Source: an uncultured Prevotella sp. | GTDB taxonomy: Bacteria > Bacteroidota > Bacteroidia > Bacteroidales > Bacteroidaceae | Direction of reading: 5' to 3' | Assembly: GCA_944319915.1 (NCBI GenBank) | Contig: CALUEY010000004.1 | Span: 1-64,000, forward strand | Length of the DNA: 64,000 bases | Notes under the pieces: generated by a model | Databases searched by the model: none | The model's input: only the letters and a program-made list of their open reading frames with translations | What the model was told of the DNA's origin: nothing | Part shown: positions 28,624 through 37,005 of the stretch, piece after piece | How the letters are laid out: each line of letters opens with the position of its first letter | How positions within the stretch are numbered: position 1 is the first letter of the stretch | Program-made: the position numbers and the translations under genes

Positions 28624-29676
28624 ATGCCCGACCGTAAACGAAGAATATCGCTCAAAGACCTCGCCCAGGAGCTGGGCGTGAGCATTGCCACCGTGAGCCG
28701 CGCCCTGCGCAGCAGTCCCGAGATAGGCTTGGAGATGCAGCTGCGCGTCAAGGAGCTGGCCGCGCGGCTCAACTACCGGCCCAACCCCTTTGCCCGCAGC
28801 CTGCGCCGCGAGGCCCCGAGGATAATTGGCGTGGTGATGCCCAACCTCGTTTCCCACTACTATTCGGCCGTGCTCGACGGCATTGAGGACGAGGCGGCCA
28901 AGGCCGGCTACTCCGTGATCAGCGCCAACAGCCATGAGGACTTCGCGGCCGAGGCGAGGGTGGTGGACAACTTCATCGGACTCCACGTGGAGGGCATCGT
29001 GGCCTGCGTGGCGCAGAGCACCACCGAGTATGCCCACTTCGAGGAGCTGGCCGACATGGGCATACCGCTCGTGTTCTGCGGGCGCACCTGCCTGGCCGAC
29101 CGTTTCTCGTCGGTTACGGCCAACGGCGACGAGGCCGCCCGCCAGGCCACGCAGCACTTGATAGACACGGGCAGCCGCCGCATAGCCTTCATAGGGGGCC
29201 CAAACCACCTTGACATGGTGTGCCGCCGCAAGCACGGCTACCTTGAGGCATTGCGCGACAACAGGATGCCCATCGACCGCTCGCTCGTGGCGTGCGACCG
29301 CATTGACTACGCTGTGGCCAAGCAGTCGGCTGAGCGGCTGCTGAGCCGCCCCGACCGCCCCGACGCCATACTGGCATTCAACGACACAATCACCTTTGCA
29401 GCCTTTGCGGCCATAAAGGAGATGGGGCTGAGCATGCCGGCCGACGTGGCGCTGATAGGCTTCACCGATGATGCCCACGCGGCCTACGTCACTCCGCGCC
29501 TCTCGGCTATCGTCGACCAGTCGCACCTCATGGGGGCCACTGCTTGCCGCCTGCTGCTGCGCAACATCGGCGGCGACAGGGCGGTGTTGCGCGAGGTGGT
29601 GCCCCAGCGGCTCGTCATCCGCGACACGTCGGCCAAGCGTATGCCCCATGCCGCAGGCGTTTCCGTACGCCCCTGA
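28624..29676 (+). CDS. LacI family transcriptional regulator
   Basis: About 350 residues. The N-terminal HTH (ISLKDLAQELGVSIATVSRAL) and hinge helix (MQLRVKELAARLNYRPN) are followed by a two-lobed periplasmic-binding-like sensor: IIGVVMPNLVSHYYSAVLDG at the start, and a C-terminal DVALIGFTDDAHAAYVTPRL segment. It should repress or activate sugar-use genes in response to a carbohydrate ligand. No carbohydrate operon is adjacent, so the target is unknown. The start at 28624 (MPDRKRR) puts the HTH at residue 8; an ATG at 28585 is less likely. Confidence 0.92.
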   Translation: MPDRKRRISLKDLAQELGVSIATVSRALRSSPEIGLEMQLRVKELAARLNYRPNPFARSLRREAPRIIGVVMPNLVSHYYSAVLDGIEDEAAKAGYSVISANSHEDFAAEARVVDNFIGLHVEGIVACVAQSTTEYAHFEELADMGIPLVFCGRTCLADRFSSVTANGDEAARQATQHLIDTGSRRIAFIGGPNHLDMVCRRKHGYLEALRDNRMPIDRSLVACDRIDYAVAKQSAERLLSRPDRPDAILAFNDTITFAAFAAIKEMGLSMPADVALIGFTDDAHAAYVTPRLSAIVDQSHLMGATACRLLLRNIGGDRAVLREVVPQRLVIRDTSAKRMPHAAGVSVRP

Positions 29677-29735
29677 TTGTAAAGATTTATCATGATTGCT
29701 CCCTCGTGGGCAACTGGCTGGCAGCCAGGCAGTTT

Positions 29736-29837
29736 GCGAAACGCGCCATACCGCACTGCGATATGGCGCGTTTCGCGTTGCCGAACAGGCCGTTTTGCGC
29801 TGCCGAACGTGCCGTTTTGCGCCGCAAAACGGCACGT
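29736..29837. repeat. 22-nt-unit intergenic array, site C, with two hairpins
   Basis: Units include GCGTTTCGCGTTGCCGAACA, GCCGTTTTGCGCTGCCGAAC and GCCGTTTTGCGCCGCAAAAC. The first hairpin has 19-bp arms (29736-29754, 29758-29776) with one mismatch and a 3-nt loop. The second has 15-bp perfect arms (29807-29821, 29823-29837) with a 1-nt centre. It lies between the convergent LacI and aroB genes and may terminate both. Confidence 0.75.
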
Positions 29838-29905
29838 GGCATCTTCTGTAAACATAATTCGCAATGCCTGCGGGCAGCCTCGCCCATTGCGCGGCGGGCC
29901 GGAGG

Positions 29906-30955
29906 CTATCCCTCGCGGTAGAAGTCGAGCGCTTCGTATATCTCCTCCTGCGTGGCAGTCTGGTTTATGCGTATGTCGCCTATGCCGCCCAGCAGCGTGA
30001 AGTTTATGTTGCCTGCGGTGTTCTTCTTGTCGTGCCTCATCAGCTCCAGGAGCGCGGGGTAGTCGTCGCAGGTTATGGGCATCTTGCCGTAGTGATCCCT
30101 TATGAATGCCACGGTCTGCCTCATCTTGTCGGTGGGGAAGCCTGCCTTCATGACGCTGAGGTACAGCTCGCACACCAGCCCGTAGGCCACGGCATAGCCG
30201 TGCAGTATAGGGCGGCGGCCCAGTGCCAGCGACTCGAAGGCGTGGCCCGCCGTGTGGCCCAGGTTGAGGGCCTTGCGCAGGCCGCGCTCCGTGGGGTCCT
30301 GGAGCACTATGCGCTCCTTCACCGCCACCGACGCGGCCACCATGCCCCTGAGCTGCGCCAGGTCGGGGCGCTCAATGTCGTAGGCCAGCAGCCCGGCCCA
30401 CGTGCGCTCGTCGCTTATCAGGCCGTGCTTCAGCATCTCGGCGTAGCCCGATAGCAGGTTCTCCTCGTCCATGGTGCGCAGGAAGTCGGTGTCGAGGATC
30501 ACGCAGCTGGCGTTGTTGAACACGCCCACCTCGTTCTTCAGCCCGCCGAAGTTTATGCCGGTCTTCCCGCCCACCGACGCGTCGACCATGGCCAGCAGCG
30601 TGGTGGGGATGTTTATGTAGCTTATGCCGCGCTTGAATGTGGATGCGGCAAAGCCCCCGAGGTCGGTCACCATGCCGCCGCCCACGTTAACCAGCAGCGA
30701 GTGGCGCGTGGCCCCGAGGCGGCCCAGCTCGGCCCAAACGTGGGCCAGCTGCCCCAGCGTCTTGTTGCTGTCGGTGGGCGGTATGGTTATCACCCCAGCC
30801 CCGCGCATGGCCTCGCACCTCTCGGCCAGCGGCAGGCAGAGCCTCGCGGTGGTGTCGTCGGCCAGCGCAAAGAGGCGGTCGGGCTTGCACTCGCCTATGG
30901 CCTCGGCCAGTGCGTGGCCCAGGTCGGCCGATATCGTTATCTTCTGTCTCTCCAT
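29906..30955 (-). CDS. aroB: 3-dehydroquinate synthase
   Basis: A 349-residue NAD-dependent enzyme, second step of the shikimate pathway (DAHP to 3-dehydroquinate). Family signatures are clear: NVGGGMVTDLGGFAASTFKR for nucleotide binding, INIPTTLLAMVDASVGGKTG, and the metal-binding LGHTAGHAFESLA with an earlier GYAEMLKHGLI. The length is normal. It is transcribed alone on the minus strand, divergent from the glutamate synthase gene, with a TAACTTTG element 24 bases upstream. Confidence 0.96.
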   Translation of the reverse strand: MERQKITISADLGHALAEAIGECKPDRLFALADDTTARLCLPLAERCEAMRGAGVITIPPTDSNKTLGQLAHVWAELGRLGATRHSLLVNVGGGMVTDLGGFAASTFKRGISYINIPTTLLAMVDASVGGKTGINFGGLKNEVGVFNNASCVILDTDFLRTMDEENLLSGYAEMLKHGLISDERTWAGLLAYDIERPDLAQLRGMVAASVAVKERIVLQDPTERGLRKALNLGHTAGHAFESLALGRRPILHGYAVAYGLVCELYLSVMKAGFPTDKMRQTVAFIRDHYGKMPITCDDYPALLELMRHDKKNTAGNINFTLLGGIGDIRINQTATQEEIYEALDFYREG

Positions 30956-30978
30956 TCCTTTACGTTTTTTGTTCCCTG

Positions 30979-30986
30979 CAAAGTTA
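30979..30986 (-). promoter_or_regulatory. -7 element of aroB
   Basis: The minus strand reads TAACTTTG. No clear -33 box is seen. Confidence 0.6.
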
Positions 30987-31026
30987 CGCTAAATCCCCGG
31001 GCTGCGAAATAAAACGGGCTGATTAT

Positions 31027-31057
31027 TTTGCAATGTGTCAAACTTGCCGTATCTTTG
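31027..31057 (+). promoter_or_regulatory. Promoter of the glutamate synthase subunit gene
   Basis: TTTG (31027-31030), a 19-base spacer, TATCTTTG (31050-31057); the ATG follows at 31102. Confidence 0.8.
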
Positions 31058-31101
31058 TGGCATATTTATTGTTTCGATAACGTTAAACCCATCAGATTTA
31101 T

Positions 31102-32475
31102 ATGGACAGAGAGCAAGACCAGAAAGAGCGGTTCCACGAGGTGGACGAGGGGTACACTATCCTTGAAGCCATCAATGAGGCCAAGCGATGCCTGCACTGC
31201 AAGGTGCCGCAGTGCAGCAAGGGCTGCCCCATAAGCCAGGACATACCCGACTGGATTCACGAGATTTCGAAGGGAAACTTCGGCAATGCCATGAAGATAA
31301 TCAACGACAAGAGCAACCTACCCGCCGTCTGCGGGCGCGTTTGTCCCCACGAGAAGCAGTGCGAGGGCCACTGCATACTCAACAAGAAGGGGGCTGGCAT
31401 ACGTGTGGGCAAGCTGGAGCGATTCATAGCCGACTTCGACGGAGACATGGGGCTGATACGCGAGAAGCTGCAGCCCAAGACGCGCGGGCGCGTGGCGGTG
31501 ATAGGCTCGGGCCCGGCCGGCCTCACCATAGCGGGCGACCTGGCCCGCATGGGCTTCAACGTGGAGGTGATAGAGATGGAGCCGGAGCCGGGCGGGGTGC
31601 TCATGTTCGGCATACCGGAGTATCGTCTGCCCAAGGACGTGGTGCGCCGCGAGATAAAGAAGATAGAGGAGCTGGGCGTGGCGTTCCGCTGCAACACCAC
31701 GGTGGGTACCGACGTCAACATTGACCAGCTTTTTGAGCAGGGCTTTGATGCCATCTTCATGGGCACCGGCACGGTGAAGCCCCGCAAGCCCGACATCCCC
31801 GGGCGCAACCTGAGGGGCGTGCGCCAGGCCGTTTACTTCCTGCGCAAGGTGAGCCTTTACAACGAGGGGAGCATAGCGCGCGAGGACGTGCCTGTGCATG
31901 AGGGCGACCGCGTGTTCGTCATCGGCTGCGGTAACACGGCCATGGACGCCGCGCGCACGGCCATACGCATGGGAGCAAAGGACGTGGAGATTGTTTACCA
32001 TCGCACCATCAACGACATGAGCGCCCTGCGCTCTGAGTACGACGAGGCCGTGGAGGAGGGCGTGAAGTTCAACTGGGAGTCGAAGATAGTGGAGATTCTC
32101 GATTATAACGGCATCCTCAGCGGCGTGGTGATAGAGCACGGCGGCGAGAAGAGGATAGAGAAGGCCGACAAGGTACTGATGGCCATCGGCTCCGTGCCGG
32201 CCAGCCGCATAGTGTCTACTACAAAGGGCATAGAGGTCGACGAGCGCGGCTATGTGCTCACGCGCGAGAATCCCTACGGAATGACCAGCCGCAGGGGGGT
32301 GTTCGCCGGGGGCGACGTGGTTAACCGCCCGTCTACCGTGGTGCTTGCCATGCGCGATGCCAAGCGCGTGGCCGAGGGCATAGCGAAATATGTGGACGCC
32401 ATTAAGCTGTTAGAGGCCGTTGACTCGTCGGAGGGCGTGACAGACCATGCCGCCGCCGGCCAGCCTGCCTCTTGA
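31102..32475 (+). CDS. NADPH-dependent glutamate synthase, GltD-type (small) subunit
   Basis: A 457-residue flavoprotein. The N-terminal cysteine-rich segment (RCLHCKVPQCSKGCPISQDIP, then GRVCPHEKQCEGHC) binds two [4Fe-4S] clusters. An FAD-binding Rossmann motif follows (VAVIGSGPAGLTIAGDLARMG), then an NADPH-binding one (VFVIGCGNTAMDAARTA) and a late FAD contact (GVFAGGDVV). In GOGAT it passes electrons from NADPH to the large subunit. No gltB lies nearby, so it may be the stand-alone homotetrameric form or an electron-transfer partner of another enzyme. The length fits both. Confidence 0.92.
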   Translation: MDREQDQKERFHEVDEGYTILEAINEAKRCLHCKVPQCSKGCPISQDIPDWIHEISKGNFGNAMKIINDKSNLPAVCGRVCPHEKQCEGHCILNKKGAGIRVGKLERFIADFDGDMGLIREKLQPKTRGRVAVIGSGPAGLTIAGDLARMGFNVEVIEMEPEPGGVLMFGIPEYRLPKDVVRREIKKIEELGVAFRCNTTVGTDVNIDQLFEQGFDAIFMGTGTVKPRKPDIPGRNLRGVRQAVYFLRKVSLYNEGSIAREDVPVHEGDRVFVIGCGNTAMDAARTAIRMGAKDVEIVYHRTINDMSALRSEYDEAVEEGVKFNWESKIVEILDYNGILSGVVIEHGGEKRIEKADKVLMAIGSVPASRIVSTTKGIEVDERGYVLTRENPYGMTSRRGVFAGGDVVNRPSTVVLAMRDAKRVAEGIAKYVDAIKLLEAVDSSEGVTDHAAAGQPAS

Positions 32476-32535
32476 GCCTGGCAGTGGCGCTGACGGCTTG
32501 CCGCCTGGGGCTCATTCCCAGGTTGGCCAGGATAT

Positions 32536-32576
32536 GCAAAGGGCGCGGTTCCCAGCCGGGGAATCGCGCCCTTTGC
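32536..32576. terminator. Hairpin between convergent genes
   Basis: 12-bp perfect arms (32536-32547 and 32565-32576, GCAAAGGGCGCG and complement), extended by GTTCCC/GGGAAT. It lies between the glutamate synthase subunit gene and the outer-membrane protein gene and likely terminates both, although U-runs are weak. Confidence 0.65.
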
Positions 32577-32624
32577 GCTTGCCAGTGGCCTAAAGGTCGG
32601 CCTTGGCCGTGCCAGTGCCTGCGG

Positions 32625-35564
32625 TCAGAACCTGCGCGGGCCGCCGAAGCCGCCCCCGCGAGGCCCCCTCGGCCCCATGCCTCCGCGCTGGCCGCGCGGC
32701 CCTCTGGGGCCTTGCTCCATGGCTTGGCGCGCCTCCTTTGAGCCAAAGAGGTTGAGGCGGTAAATCACGTGGAGCATTCCGAAGCTCGTTATGGCGTTGT
32801 ACTCAGTGTCGCTGCGCTGCATGGCGTTGATGGTGCGGCTGAAGTTGCTCTGCTGGTGCAGCAGGTCGTATAGCTGGAGCGTAACGATCAGGTTCTTCTG
32901 CTTGAGGAAGCTCTGGCTCACCTGCGCGTTCCATATAAGCTCGTTGGTGTTGAGCGACTCGTCGCTGTAGCCCCGGCGGCTGTTCATGTTGAGGTCGAAG
33001 GCTATCTCGGTGCCCCACGGCAGCCTTACGTTTGAGTTGAAGCCGTAGGCAAACTCCCACGTGTCGAGGTTGCTGTTGGGTTGCAGTTTGTTGCGCGAGT
33101 GCTCGTATTCGAGCGAGCCGTTAAGCTCGAATTCGAACCAGTCGTTGCGGTAGCCGGCGGTCAGCTCCTCCTCTATGGCGGTGCTGCGGGTGGTGTTCTT
33201 CTGCGAGTCCTGGCGGTCGATGCTCACGTATCCCACGCTGTTGGTGTATTTCACCTCGGTGTTCGTGCTCACGTTGAACAACCCGGCGGAGTCTATCGCG
33301 GTGTTGAAGAGGAACTGCCCGCGCGTCGACCAGTTGCCGTTTATGTTCTCGGGGCGCGTTGTGCGTCCGCCGGTTTCCGGGTCGTAGCGCACCATGTTGC
33401 TTATGGAGTTGCTCGTGGTCTGGAAGCGGAAGTTGGCCATTATGGTCTTGTAGTGGTTCTGTATGTAGTTGTTGTAGAACATGTTGAGCGTCTGCGTGAA
33501 CGATGGCTTCAGCCCGGGGTTGCCCATCGTGATGTTCAGCGGGTCGCTGTCGTCGGTGATGTCGAGCAGGTCGGTCATGCTCGGCTGGCTTGTTGTGCCG
33601 CGGTAGCGCACGCGGAGCTGGCTCACCTTTGATATCTTCCAGCGGAAGTCGAGCGATGGCGACACGTTGGTTACGGTGCGCGTGGTGTCGGTGGTGACGC
33701 CCTGGTATCGCTGTGTGAACTTGGTTTGCTGCGGCATCACCGTCACTCCGAAGTTGAGGTTGTAGGCGGGGCGTATTATGCGCATCATGACCTCGATGTC
33801 GTGTATGTAGTTCTTGTATTCGGAGAAGCGGCTGAGGTCGTTGTCGAGGTAGCTCTCGTAGGGGTTGGGCAGGCGGTCGAGGTAGCCGCCCCATGCCCGG
33901 TAGGCAGGCGATAGGCCTGCGAAGAACGTCTCGCCGAGGTTGCTGAAGTCGTAGGTGGAGCGGTCGCTCTTGCTGTATTTATACTGGAACTCGTAGCTGA
34001 ACTGCAGGAACGTGGCCTTCATGATAGGCTCGCTGTAGGTGGCCTTCACGCTGTAGTCCCAGTTTTTCTGCGGCGTGAGGTTGTAGCGGTTGGTTTGGTA
34101 GGTGGAGTCCTGGCCGAGCATGTTCTTTGTCTTGTACAGGTGTACGTTGTTGGTGCTCAGGCTTGTGCTCTCGCTGTCGCCGTAGTTGGCGCGCAGGCGC
34201 AGGGTTACGTTGCGCCCCATGTTGCTCAGCCGGCGGTTTAGCATGAGCATTCCGCCTACGCTCTTCGACTCGCTGTAGGTTATGCTGCTGTTGTTTCGCG
34301 AGTTTACGAAGAGCGTTGAGTCCTCGAAGGTGCTGCTCAGCGGGTCGGCCACGTAGAGGTATGGGTCTTCGTCGAACGTTGCCGACTTGCTCATGCTTAT
34401 GCCGTCGCTCTTCGACAGGCTGAACGTTGGGCGGAACATGATGGTGGTCATCGTGTCAGGATGCCACTCGAAGCGCATTTGCGCGTTCCAGGAGTCGCTG
34501 CGCGAGTAGCTCTGGTTGAGGTTGTTGGAGAACGACCCCTCGGTGCTCACGAAGTTTTCCGAAGAGTTCTTCGTGCGGGTGTCGCCGTCGCCGTGGTTCC
34601 AGCGCACGCTTCCGTCGAGCCTGAGTTTTTCGTGCTGCCCGTCCTTTTCCTCGTAGTTGAAGTTGAGGCCGAGCATCTTCGACGACTGCAAGCCGCGCCT
34701 GCCCCCGCCGAAGCGTCCCCCGCGCCCGCCGAAGCCGCGGTCGTTGGTGTTGTTGGCGCTGCCGAAGCCGAACACCCTCAGGTTGTCCTTGAAGCGCATG
34801 GCCATGGCTCGGGCGGCGTAGCGGTCCTTGGTGCCGTAGGCCAGGTCGGCGTTGGAGATGAGGCCCTTGTTCATGCCTTTCTTTATCCCGAAGTCGAGCA
34901 CGGTCTGTTCCTCGCCGTCGTCGATGCCCGAGACGCGGGCCAGGTCGCTCTTCTCGTCATACGACTTCACCTTCTCTATTATCGACGTGGGCAGGTTCTT
35001 GAGCGCCGTCTTGGTGTCGCCCACCATGAACTCCTTGCCGTCCACGAGTATCTTCTTCACCTCCTTGCCGTTGATGGTGATGTTTCCGTCGTCGTCTATC
35101 TTTGCTCCGGGCAGCCGCTTTATCAGCTCCTCGACCACCGACCCCTCGGGTGTGCGGTAGGCAGAGGCGTTGTATACGAAGGTGTCCTCGCGCGTGGTCA
35201 CTTTCAGGGCGCGGCCCGTCACCGTGGCGCCCTTAAGCATTATGGCGTCGGGGTCCATCGTGATGGTGCCCAGAGCCACGTTCTTGCCGCCGCTCACGGT
35301 GATGTTCTTGTGGTATGGCTTGAAACCAACGCACGTTACCTGCACTATGTATTTGCCGTCGGCCGGGGCCGCTATGCTGAACGAGCCGTTGGTGGAGGTC
35401 AGCCCGCCCTTGGCCATTGTGCTGTCGGTCTTCAGCAGCTTGACTGTGGTGAGGGCCAGGGCCTCGTTTGTTTCGGCCTCAATCACTTTTCCGGTAACGT
35501 TGCGTTGCGCAACAGCAGAGATAGTTGCCGTCATGACGGCAATCATGAGCAAGAGTCGTTTCAT
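32625..35564 (-). CDS. Outer-membrane beta-barrel protein with CarboxypepD_reg-like domain
   Basis: A 979-residue protein related to TonB-dependent receptors. Signal peptide (MKRLLLMIAVMTATISAVAQ), carboxypeptidase-regulatory-like beta-sandwich (about 21-110, GKVIEAETNEALALTTVKLL), a plug-like region (about 125-230, VVEELIKRLPGAKIDDDGNI), then the OMP_b-brl family barrel (about 240-945). There is no SusD partner next to it, so it is not a standard glycan PUL. The last 31 residues are G, P and R repeats such as GPRGPRGQRGG, after the usual barrel end. The cargo is unknown. Confidence 0.88.
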   Translation of the reverse strand: MKRLLLMIAVMTATISAVAQRNVTGKVIEAETNEALALTTVKLLKTDSTMAKGGLTSTNGSFSIAAPADGKYIVQVTCVGFKPYHKNITVSGGKNVALGTITMDPDAIMLKGATVTGRALKVTTREDTFVYNASAYRTPEGSVVEELIKRLPGAKIDDDGNITINGKEVKKILVDGKEFMVGDTKTALKNLPTSIIEKVKSYDEKSDLARVSGIDDGEEQTVLDFGIKKGMNKGLISNADLAYGTKDRYAARAMAMRFKDNLRVFGFGSANNTNDRGFGGRGGRFGGGRRGLQSSKMLGLNFNYEEKDGQHEKLRLDGSVRWNHGDGDTRTKNSSENFVSTEGSFSNNLNQSYSRSDSWNAQMRFEWHPDTMTTIMFRPTFSLSKSDGISMSKSATFDEDPYLYVADPLSSTFEDSTLFVNSRNNSSITYSESKSVGGMLMLNRRLSNMGRNVTLRLRANYGDSESTSLSTNNVHLYKTKNMLGQDSTYQTNRYNLTPQKNWDYSVKATYSEPIMKATFLQFSYEFQYKYSKSDRSTYDFSNLGETFFAGLSPAYRAWGGYLDRLPNPYESYLDNDLSRFSEYKNYIHDIEVMMRIIRPAYNLNFGVTVMPQQTKFTQRYQGVTTDTTRTVTNVSPSLDFRWKISKVSQLRVRYRGTTSQPSMTDLLDITDDSDPLNITMGNPGLKPSFTQTLNMFYNNYIQNHYKTIMANFRFQTTSNSISNMVRYDPETGGRTTRPENINGNWSTRGQFLFNTAIDSAGLFNVSTNTEVKYTNSVGYVSIDRQDSQKNTTRSTAIEEELTAGYRNDWFEFELNGSLEYEHSRNKLQPNSNLDTWEFAYGFNSNVRLPWGTEIAFDLNMNSRRGYSDESLNTNELIWNAQVSQSFLKQKNLIVTLQLYDLLHQQSNFSRTINAMQRSDTEYNAITSFGMLHVIYRLNLFGSKEARQAMEQGPRGPRGQRGGMGPRGPRGGGFGGPRRF

Positions 35565-36025
35565 TTCTATGCTTCGAGATTAGTTACACAGTTAAGACGC
35601 AGGGGCTGGCAAAACGTTTAATCGGTGTTGCCGCATATTTTAACAAAAATTGCTTTTAATGTATTTTGCTGCATTTTGTGGCGATGTAGGCTTGTACGTG
35701 ATGCGCCGTTAAGGTTGTTTAACGGTAGCGCGGCCATGGCGTGTGGAGCCGCTGAAAAGCATTGGTTTTGTGGGCTGCCTTTGCGTGGTGGGGCTGCCTT
35801 CATGGCGTGATTGTTTGTTTACAAAGTGCATCAGAGAATGCGCCATATGCCGCATGGCCATGCAAAACAGGCCGTTCCGCGCCGCCAAACGGTCTGTTTG
35901 GCGGCGCGGAACGGCCTGTTTTGAAGCGTAAAATGGCACGAGGCGCAAGTGACTGTGCCACAATGTGTTGCGCCATGAAGTCGATGCTGGCAAAAATCCT
36001 TACATCCTTTGGCCAGCCATGGCCC
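35565..36025. other. Intergenic region, no gene, containing array site D
   Basis: The first 250 bases are A+T-rich and should hold the promoter of the outer-membrane protein gene, though no perfect TAnnTTTG is seen. The remainder holds the hairpin array at 35850-35940. Confidence 0.6.
35850..35940. repeat. 22-nt-unit intergenic array, site D, perfect 28-bp hairpin
   Basis: Arms at 35863-35890 and 35896-35923 are exact inverted copies of 28 bp around GGTCT. The sequence is made of the same CAGGCCGTTNNGCG units as the other arrays. The hairpin lies between two minus-strand genes. Confidence 0.8.
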
Positions 36026-36823
36026 TCATTCGGCCTGCCCTGCGGTGGCCTTGGCCAGCTCCATCACCAGCATGCCGTTGGCACTGAAGAGGCCCACGTG
36101 GCCGCCTTTCAGCCGCCCGAACGTGCTCACCTCGCCAAGGGCCGAGAGCACCTGGCGCTCCGTCTCCATGTCGGGGCAGGCCATGCGCGTGGTGGCGGGG
36201 TTCTGCACGGTTAGGCTCTGCGCCCCGTCCTTGCCGTGCTCAAGCGCGCCCATCACGCGGTTGCAGCCGGCGTTGCCGCCCAGGCGGCCCGCCTTGGTGT
36301 CGAAGGTGAGCGACGGCCGGCGGCCACCCTCAGCTTCCTTGGGGGCTTGCCCGTACACCTTGGCCACCAGCCACTCGCCGTCAAGCCCGGCGTAGTCCAT
36401 GGGTTCGGAGCGCCTTTCGAGGCGGGCCACCTCCTTGCCGTCGGCATCGAGCAGGGCCACCGAGCCGTCGCCGGCCTTTTGCGCCTTTTCTACCTTGGTG
36501 AGGGCCGAGAGCACCCGCCGCTCGGTCTCCATGTCGGGGCAAGCCATCATCGTGCTGCCCATCTTGTCGAAGGCGGGCAGGCCCGTCTTTGGGTCTATCG
36601 AGGCCATGATGCGGTTGCACCCGCTGTAGCCGTATACGCGGCCCTGCTTGAGGTCGAAGCCGATGTAGGGGGCCTGGCCCGAGGCGGTGGTGAGGCTGCG
36701 GCCCTCAACTGTGGTTATGTTCCACTCGCCGTCCATGCCGGCGAAACTGCCTTTCTTTGGTGCGTTGCAGGCGGCCAGGGCCATGCTGCACACGGTCGCG
36801 GCCACAATCATCTTCTTGTTCAT
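36026..36823 (-). CDS. Lipoprotein with two META domains
   Basis: About 265 residues. The signal peptide ends in a lipobox (VCSMALAACN), so the protein is probably lipid-anchored. Two META/HslJ-like domains follow: one around residues 30-130 (GEWNITTVEGR, YSGCNRIMASI, MMACPDMETERRVLSAL) and one around 145-260 (GEWLVAKVYGQ, NAGCNRVMGAL, RMACPDMETERQVLSAL). The near-identical MACPDMETER segments show an internal duplication. META proteins are linked to envelope stress in other bacteria; the role here is unknown. ATG at 36829 is an alternative start. Confidence 0.88.
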   Translation of the reverse strand: MNKKMIVAATVCSMALAACNAPKKGSFAGMDGEWNITTVEGRSLTTASGQAPYIGFDLKQGRVYGYSGCNRIMASIDPKTGLPAFDKMGSTMMACPDMETERRVLSALTKVEKAQKAGDGSVALLDADGKEVARLERRSEPMDYAGLDGEWLVAKVYGQAPKEAEGGRRPSLTFDTKAGRLGGNAGCNRVMGALEHGKDGAQSLTVQNPATTRMACPDMETERQVLSALGEVSTFGRLKGGHVGLFSANGMLVMELAKATAGQAE

Positions 36824-36966
36824 GATCACTGTTTTTGTTTGTTCTGTTATGCCTGTTTATTTATCATATAATGCTGTGTGGGGTGGTATATTGCGCCGGA
36901 TAGTGTTAAATAAACAAAAACGCAGGTCGCCGGGCGTGGCTGAGGGCTGCGCCTGTAACCGTTGTA

Positions 36967-37005
36967 GGGCCTGAGGGCGGGCCATTGGCCCGCACCCTCA
37001 GGCCC
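36967..37005 (-). terminator. Hairpin at the end of umuC
   Basis: 11-bp perfect arms (36967-36977 and 36995-37005, GGGCCTGAGGG and complement) with an inner GGGCCATTGGCCC dyad. It overlaps the umuC stop codon at 36998-37000. No U-run follows. Confidence 0.55.
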
